This document shows, piece by piece, positions 60,326-64,000 of a stretch of 64,000 nucleotides of DNA. Where the stretch lies: NCBI GenBank assembly GCA_016712415.1, contig JADJRC010000015.1, positions 145,424 to 209,423 on the forward strand, in the 5' to 3' direction. Origin of the DNA: Lewinellaceae bacterium. GTDB taxonomy: Bacteria; Bacteroidota; Bacteroidia; Chitinophagales; Saprospiraceae. The position numbers and the translations under genes were made by a program. The notes beneath the pieces are model-generated. The model saw only the letters and a list, made by a program, of their open reading frames with translations, ran no database searches and had not been told where the DNA came from. Each line of letters opens with the position of its first letter. Positions within the stretch are counted from its first letter, which is position 1.

Positions 60326-60519
60326 ACCTGTTCGTTCTGCTCGGCCTTTTGCATCCATCATTTCCAAAGGGCTAACTCGAACCCAGCCAGTTCTGCTACC
60401 GTCCATTTCGGTCCACTGTCCAAAAACGTTGTCCGCTTCCTTAACCTTACCAAACAGTGATTGCTCCGCCCTCCGGCCATGCGCGCACCGTACTTCCGCT
60501 GAGCCATGATGTTGTTGCT

Positions 60520-61130
60520 TTTTGGACCTGGCCCAGGGGGGCGGACACCCTTCAGCTATCAGAGGCTCCTCCGTTTTTGGGCAAACAATCCTGCTCGGAT
60601 TTTGTGCGGGACCTGACCGGGCGCTGATCAGCGGTCTGGTTGCGCTGAACGAGATATTCAACCTGACAACCCTTCAGAAGACGAGTGCGCTGGAGGTAAG
60701 CAAACCGCTACAAGTCGGGTTTGTTTTCAGAATTTTCAACTGATCCCTTACCCTTTACCGCCTCTTCGAAAATGTGATGGGAATTTCGCCTCGACCTTGC
60801 GCGGCGAAGGCAGTGGTAAAGCCGAACAGCGGCCCGCCAGTGGCCTTAAGTGCGTGGGCCCAAGGCGACCGGCCTGATCGGACCATCCGGTCCAACTTTC
60901 GGGTGGCGAACAGCAAAAGCGTGTGCATCGCGCGCGCGCCTTCCAACATTCGAAAAATGATCTTCGCCGACGAACCGACGGGCAAACCGATTGCCGCTGA
61001 TAACGCGGCAGGTATCGTCGACCTGACCTTCGATCTGAACCGCATGGCGGTAAGTACCTGCGCCTGTGCTTGTTACCCATGATCCTGAGCCTAGGCGTAC
61101 CCGCCGCTTGCTCCGGCTGAAGGAAGTGGA
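60520..61130 (+). pseudogene. YbbA/LolD-like ABC transporter ATP-binding protein, broken by indels
   Basis: Read across frames: AIxGSSxFGQTILLGFCAGPDRA (Walker A region), SGLVALNEIFNLTTL, VGFVFRIFN (Q-loop region), LSGGEQQKR then CIAR (signature), MIFADEPTGK (Walker B), FDLNRMA and the switch region VTHDP in a further frame. This matches the ATPase of the YbbA-YbbP or LolD type, which drives lipoprotein or lipid handling in the envelope. Bounds are approximate. The start is not visible; 60330-60520 has no assignable gene. Confidence 0.65.
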
Positions 61131-62510
61131 AGGATTTGATTCTCGGTCGGAGGCAGCAAAGTAGAATCGGGCAAATCTGTTGCCGGGTGGCTGGATTTCA
61201 CCACCTTTGCATCAGCCAGCCATAGCAGGCGCACGGCCCGCCTGCTACTGCCGCCAGAAATATCATCACTGAATCGCGAATTCATCATCAACATCCCGTT
61301 CCTGTTCCTGATCAACCCTGCCGATCAAACCGGCGTTCATTTTCGGGATTGACTCCGACGTTGCAAAATCCGCATTGGAGTGGATTACGGGCTTTATTCT
61401 CTGCGCTGAAGTTGAACTCCTGACTCCAGTATTTTTCAGATCGTCAATGATTGGGGCATTCAGGGTCGCTTCCCCAGCAATCACCGTATCAGCAGGCACC
61501 TGCAACTCCCGCCCAAGTATTCTCTGAACCTGCTGGGCTTAAAGGGGGACCTCCGTTGGGTATTCTTTTATGTAGCGGCCGTTACGTGCCGCCGCTGGTC
61601 GCCCGTAGGCTGCCTGGCTGCTGACGGTCGTGGCCATGAACTGCCGGCTTCTGCTGGGATCCTCCTGCTCAATTCGATACTGGTGCAGATGGTTTTTGTT
61701 CCCAGCATCCAATGCGTTTCCGGACTTCTTGGTGCATTACTGGCTCCGGAGGTAGTTTCCCCGGTCTCTCCCGGATAAACCTGATGCTGGGCGACCTGCG
61801 GTATACTGCTGCTGTGGGCCAATCCGTTTCGGCCATATCTCCTTTACTCATTGAGACATCTGCGCTGGCGCAGACGCCATCTTCCTCTTGGTGGTTCTGA
61901 CCGTCCTGATCGTTTTGTAGGCTTTCGCTTCGGTAGAAGGCGGAATCTCCGATCTGCCGTCGTGGGCTGTAAACTGGCAAGCGCAGGGCGACCAGTGGTG
62001 TTGTTTCCTGCTGCGCAGTGCGTTATCCCCGTATGCCCTCATTGTCCTATTGGATGTTTGCCCATACCCGGGCCCCGACGGGGGTACTGGAGCGATCGCT
62101 GCCCGACGGCGAGACACATGCAAAGCGTATGCGCGCGTAAGCCTACCGGCCGCCTCTGTTGACGCCCGCAATATGCTCGGATTCATGTTCGCTTCGCTGC
62201 TGCTTCGCCCATGTTTGCCTGGCTGCCGAAAGACACTCCGGCGGCTACAGGCGTGGCGGTGGTCGCTGGCGCTTCGTGCCAGAGTTCTTTAGTTTGCCGT
62301 GGACCGGCAGCATTACTCCTCGCGGCGGCGGCGTATTTTCCTTTGGGCTCGGGAGGATCTGGCGCCGTAACTCCTGATGGTTGCCATTTACTCACCGTAT
62401 CGCGCTGGGATACGCTGGGGCCGCTTTTCACCCGGCCTTCAGCGCCGCGAGTGGGGCGACGTGAATATTTACTTCTGCACCGCAGCTATTAGGGCAATAA
62501 TAGGAAAGAG
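61131..62510. other. Unassignable error-rich stretch, possibly an ABC permease
   Basis: No ORF is credible. A short plus-strand piece around 61190-61260 (LDFTTFAS, SRRTARLLL) resembles the start of YbbP-type permeases, which would follow a YbbA-type ATPase. Nothing else is recognisable. Confidence 0.2.
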
Positions 62511-62519
62511 AGCGGCTGC

Positions 62520-62962
62520 GCGATATGAAGAATCGCCGCTTCTTTCTCTGATCGGCATCGTGCCGAATGTAACGCCCAACCTGTTTCGGATCCTGACGTA
62601 TCAGGCAGGCATTTATAGCGTGCTAAGGCTACTGTGGTGGCTTTCACTTCTGTAGAGTTCTGAGAGGGTCTCTTAGATGCTGTGGCCAAAGCTGCTCTTC
62701 CGACTTCATCCCAGCAGTGGATGTCCAGGATCAAGTGGGCTCACTGTTTGCAGTTGCAGCAGATTATCTGGTACTCTTTGGCATTCAGGCGGATTGGAAA
62801 ACTGGCTTCTGACTGGCTTTCCGTTGGCGGGGTTGTTTGGAGGCTTTCGTTTCGGCCAGCAAGGTGGGTGCAAGGCAAAGGTAGAAAAGCGGCTGTTTTC
62901 CTGAAAATGTGTGAGTGGAATAAATTTTCCTGGCTCTGCAAATCGTGCATACAAAATGAGCA
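62520..62962 (-). pseudogene. Possible pantothenate synthetase start, heavily broken
   Basis: On the minus strand from about 62962, fragments recall PanC: MLILYARF, a FxP-ALH-LLAETKAS-like string spread over frames, and NP-NAKEYQ-like residues. The position, divergent from the glycogen synthase, is one I recall for panC in related bacteria. Weak; could be wrong. Confidence 0.25.
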
Positions 62963-63135
62963 TTTCTTTTATACTTTCTTTGCATCTGATTTGCTTCTTG
63001 CCGCAATTTCCGGCGGTGGCGGGTCCATCAGCGCAAGTTGGAGGTCTTCCCCTGAATGCAAGCAGTCTCTTCCTGCCGGCTTCTTGCCCTTGTCTGGGAT
63101 TTGGTAATAGCTGCAAAGCTCTGGGCTTTAGATCC

Positions 63136-63990
63136 ATGGAAAAGTAGTTGCTTGCTCTGTTGTTACCTGTGAGATGGAACCTTATACGGTGTATGTAAAT
63201 GATATCTCGGCATTAGTGGGTAAGCTGCCCAAATTTTATGCAAGATAACGGTTATGAATTACGGATTTTGATGCCGCGTTATGGTGCGTGGTCAATGAAC
63301 GTCGTCACCGGGCCGTGGCTGAAGTGGTGCGCTCCTTCCGGAATGAACATTATCGTTGGATGAGGATGATTACCCGCTGATTATCAAGGTTGCATCGTTG
63401 CCTCCGTTAGCTCCCGTTTGTAGGTTTATTTCTCTCTCGATAACGAGGACTCCTTAAAACGCAAATCAAAGCCTAAAGACGCTGAGGACAAGTTTCCTTT
63501 TGAAGATAATCCCGACCGCGCCGCTTTCTCTTTGTAAGTGCGTCATTGGAATGCAGTAAACATCTGGCTGTAAGCCTGACATCCGACTGTGCCACGGCTG
63601 GATAGATGAGCCTTATCCCGCTTTATCTGCGTACCGCTTGGCAAAATGGGAGTCGATTTTTGCCAATTCGCATATCAGTAACACAGTGTGTACGACACCC
63701 CTCACGAAAAAGAAGGTATGAAAGGGCCTTATGAGCAAGGCTGCCATCATTAACCTGACGAAGGCCAACCTGGCTTTCGCCTACTTGTAGAGGTGGCGTT
63801 AGAGGGCATATCCATGGCCAAAGGTGTATTATTTACAATCTGGGATGCTATCATCATCGGCAGCGAAACAGGGGACACGAGCGTTGATTATTTGTCTGCC
63901 GTGGCTCAGGATAAACTCTGTTTCCTTGGTTCTTGGAAAAATGATGTTGATGATAGGAGTTTCATTTCGGCATACCCTTTCGAGTTTTTA
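63136..63990 (+). pseudogene. glgA: Glycogen/starch synthase (Bacteroidota type), broken and near the window end
   Basis: Across frames: CEMEPYTVYVNDISALVGKLP, NGYELRILMPRYG, VVNERRHR with AEVVR, MNIIV, DDYPLIIKVASLP, LDNED, PHEKEGMKGLMSKAAIINLTKANLAFAYL and VALEGI. These follow the short (~270 residue) glycogen-synthase-like protein of Bacteroidota. At least ten indels. The end lies at or just past the window edge. Confidence 0.6.
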
Positions 63991-64000
63991 AGAGTTCGAC

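Overview
The window looks like a contig from a Bacteroidota bacterium, most likely a member of the Saprospiria. The support is: several secreted proteins with a C-terminal type IX secretion (T9SS) sorting domain; a PorZ-like propeller protein; the ftsX-DUF3098-uppP gene order; promoter -7 boxes of the form TAnnTTTG; and many junctions filled with short tandem or palindromic repeats. All of this is inference from recognised families; no search was run.

Layout. 0-20 kb is ordinary chromosome: mltA, a NUDIX hydrolase, an Uma2 nuclease, a YdcF-like protein, a secreted esterase, a long-form urocanate hydratase, a SulP transporter, a bile-acid-type symporter, a sorbosone-dehydrogenase-like lipoprotein, a T9SS metalloprotease, a VanX-like dipeptidase, an MpaB-like oxygenase and ftsX-DUF3098-uppP. 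20-36 kb is an exopolysaccharide region interrupted by unrelated genes: O-antigen ligase, Wzz-type chain-length protein, three GT2 glycosyltransferases, a receiver-only response regulator next to a sugar transferase that carries a degenerate receiver domain, an acyltransferase, and an MBOAT acyltransferase between two SGNH proteins. radC, dps, a DUF3467 gene and a small regulator lie inside it. 36-46 kb holds an N-terminally truncated hpt, rnhB, a large T9SS adhesin-like protein, a POT peptide transporter and ligA.

46.7-53.3 kb is the highlight: a diversity-generating retroelement (DGR). Two convergent genes encode TIR - STAND NTPase - formylglycine-generating-enzyme-like (FGE/C-type-lectin fold) proteins. 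Each ends in a variable repeat (VR). Between them lie one adenine-rich template repeat (TR) and the C-terminal end of a DGR reverse transcriptase. All 29 VR/TR substitutions I count fall on TR adenines. The reverse-transcriptase catalytic core is missing, so the array looks as if it was once active in cis and is now driven in trans, decayed or misassembled. The proteins resemble NTPase-gated immune receptors with a diversified sensor domain.

From about 53.5 kb to the end the sequence gets worse: a terminase-like remnant, a tRNA-Lys with an 8-nt anticodon loop, frameshifted rbfA, nadD with an internal deletion, fkbM methyltransferase, a porZ-like gene in many frames, a palindromic repeat array, a YbbA-like ABC ATPase, a possible panC and the start of a glycogen synthase. 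Single-base indels, many in homopolymers, also break about ten genes elsewhere. This suggests an unpolished long-read assembly with a poorly covered contig end, so most 'pseudogenes' here may be intact in the living cell.
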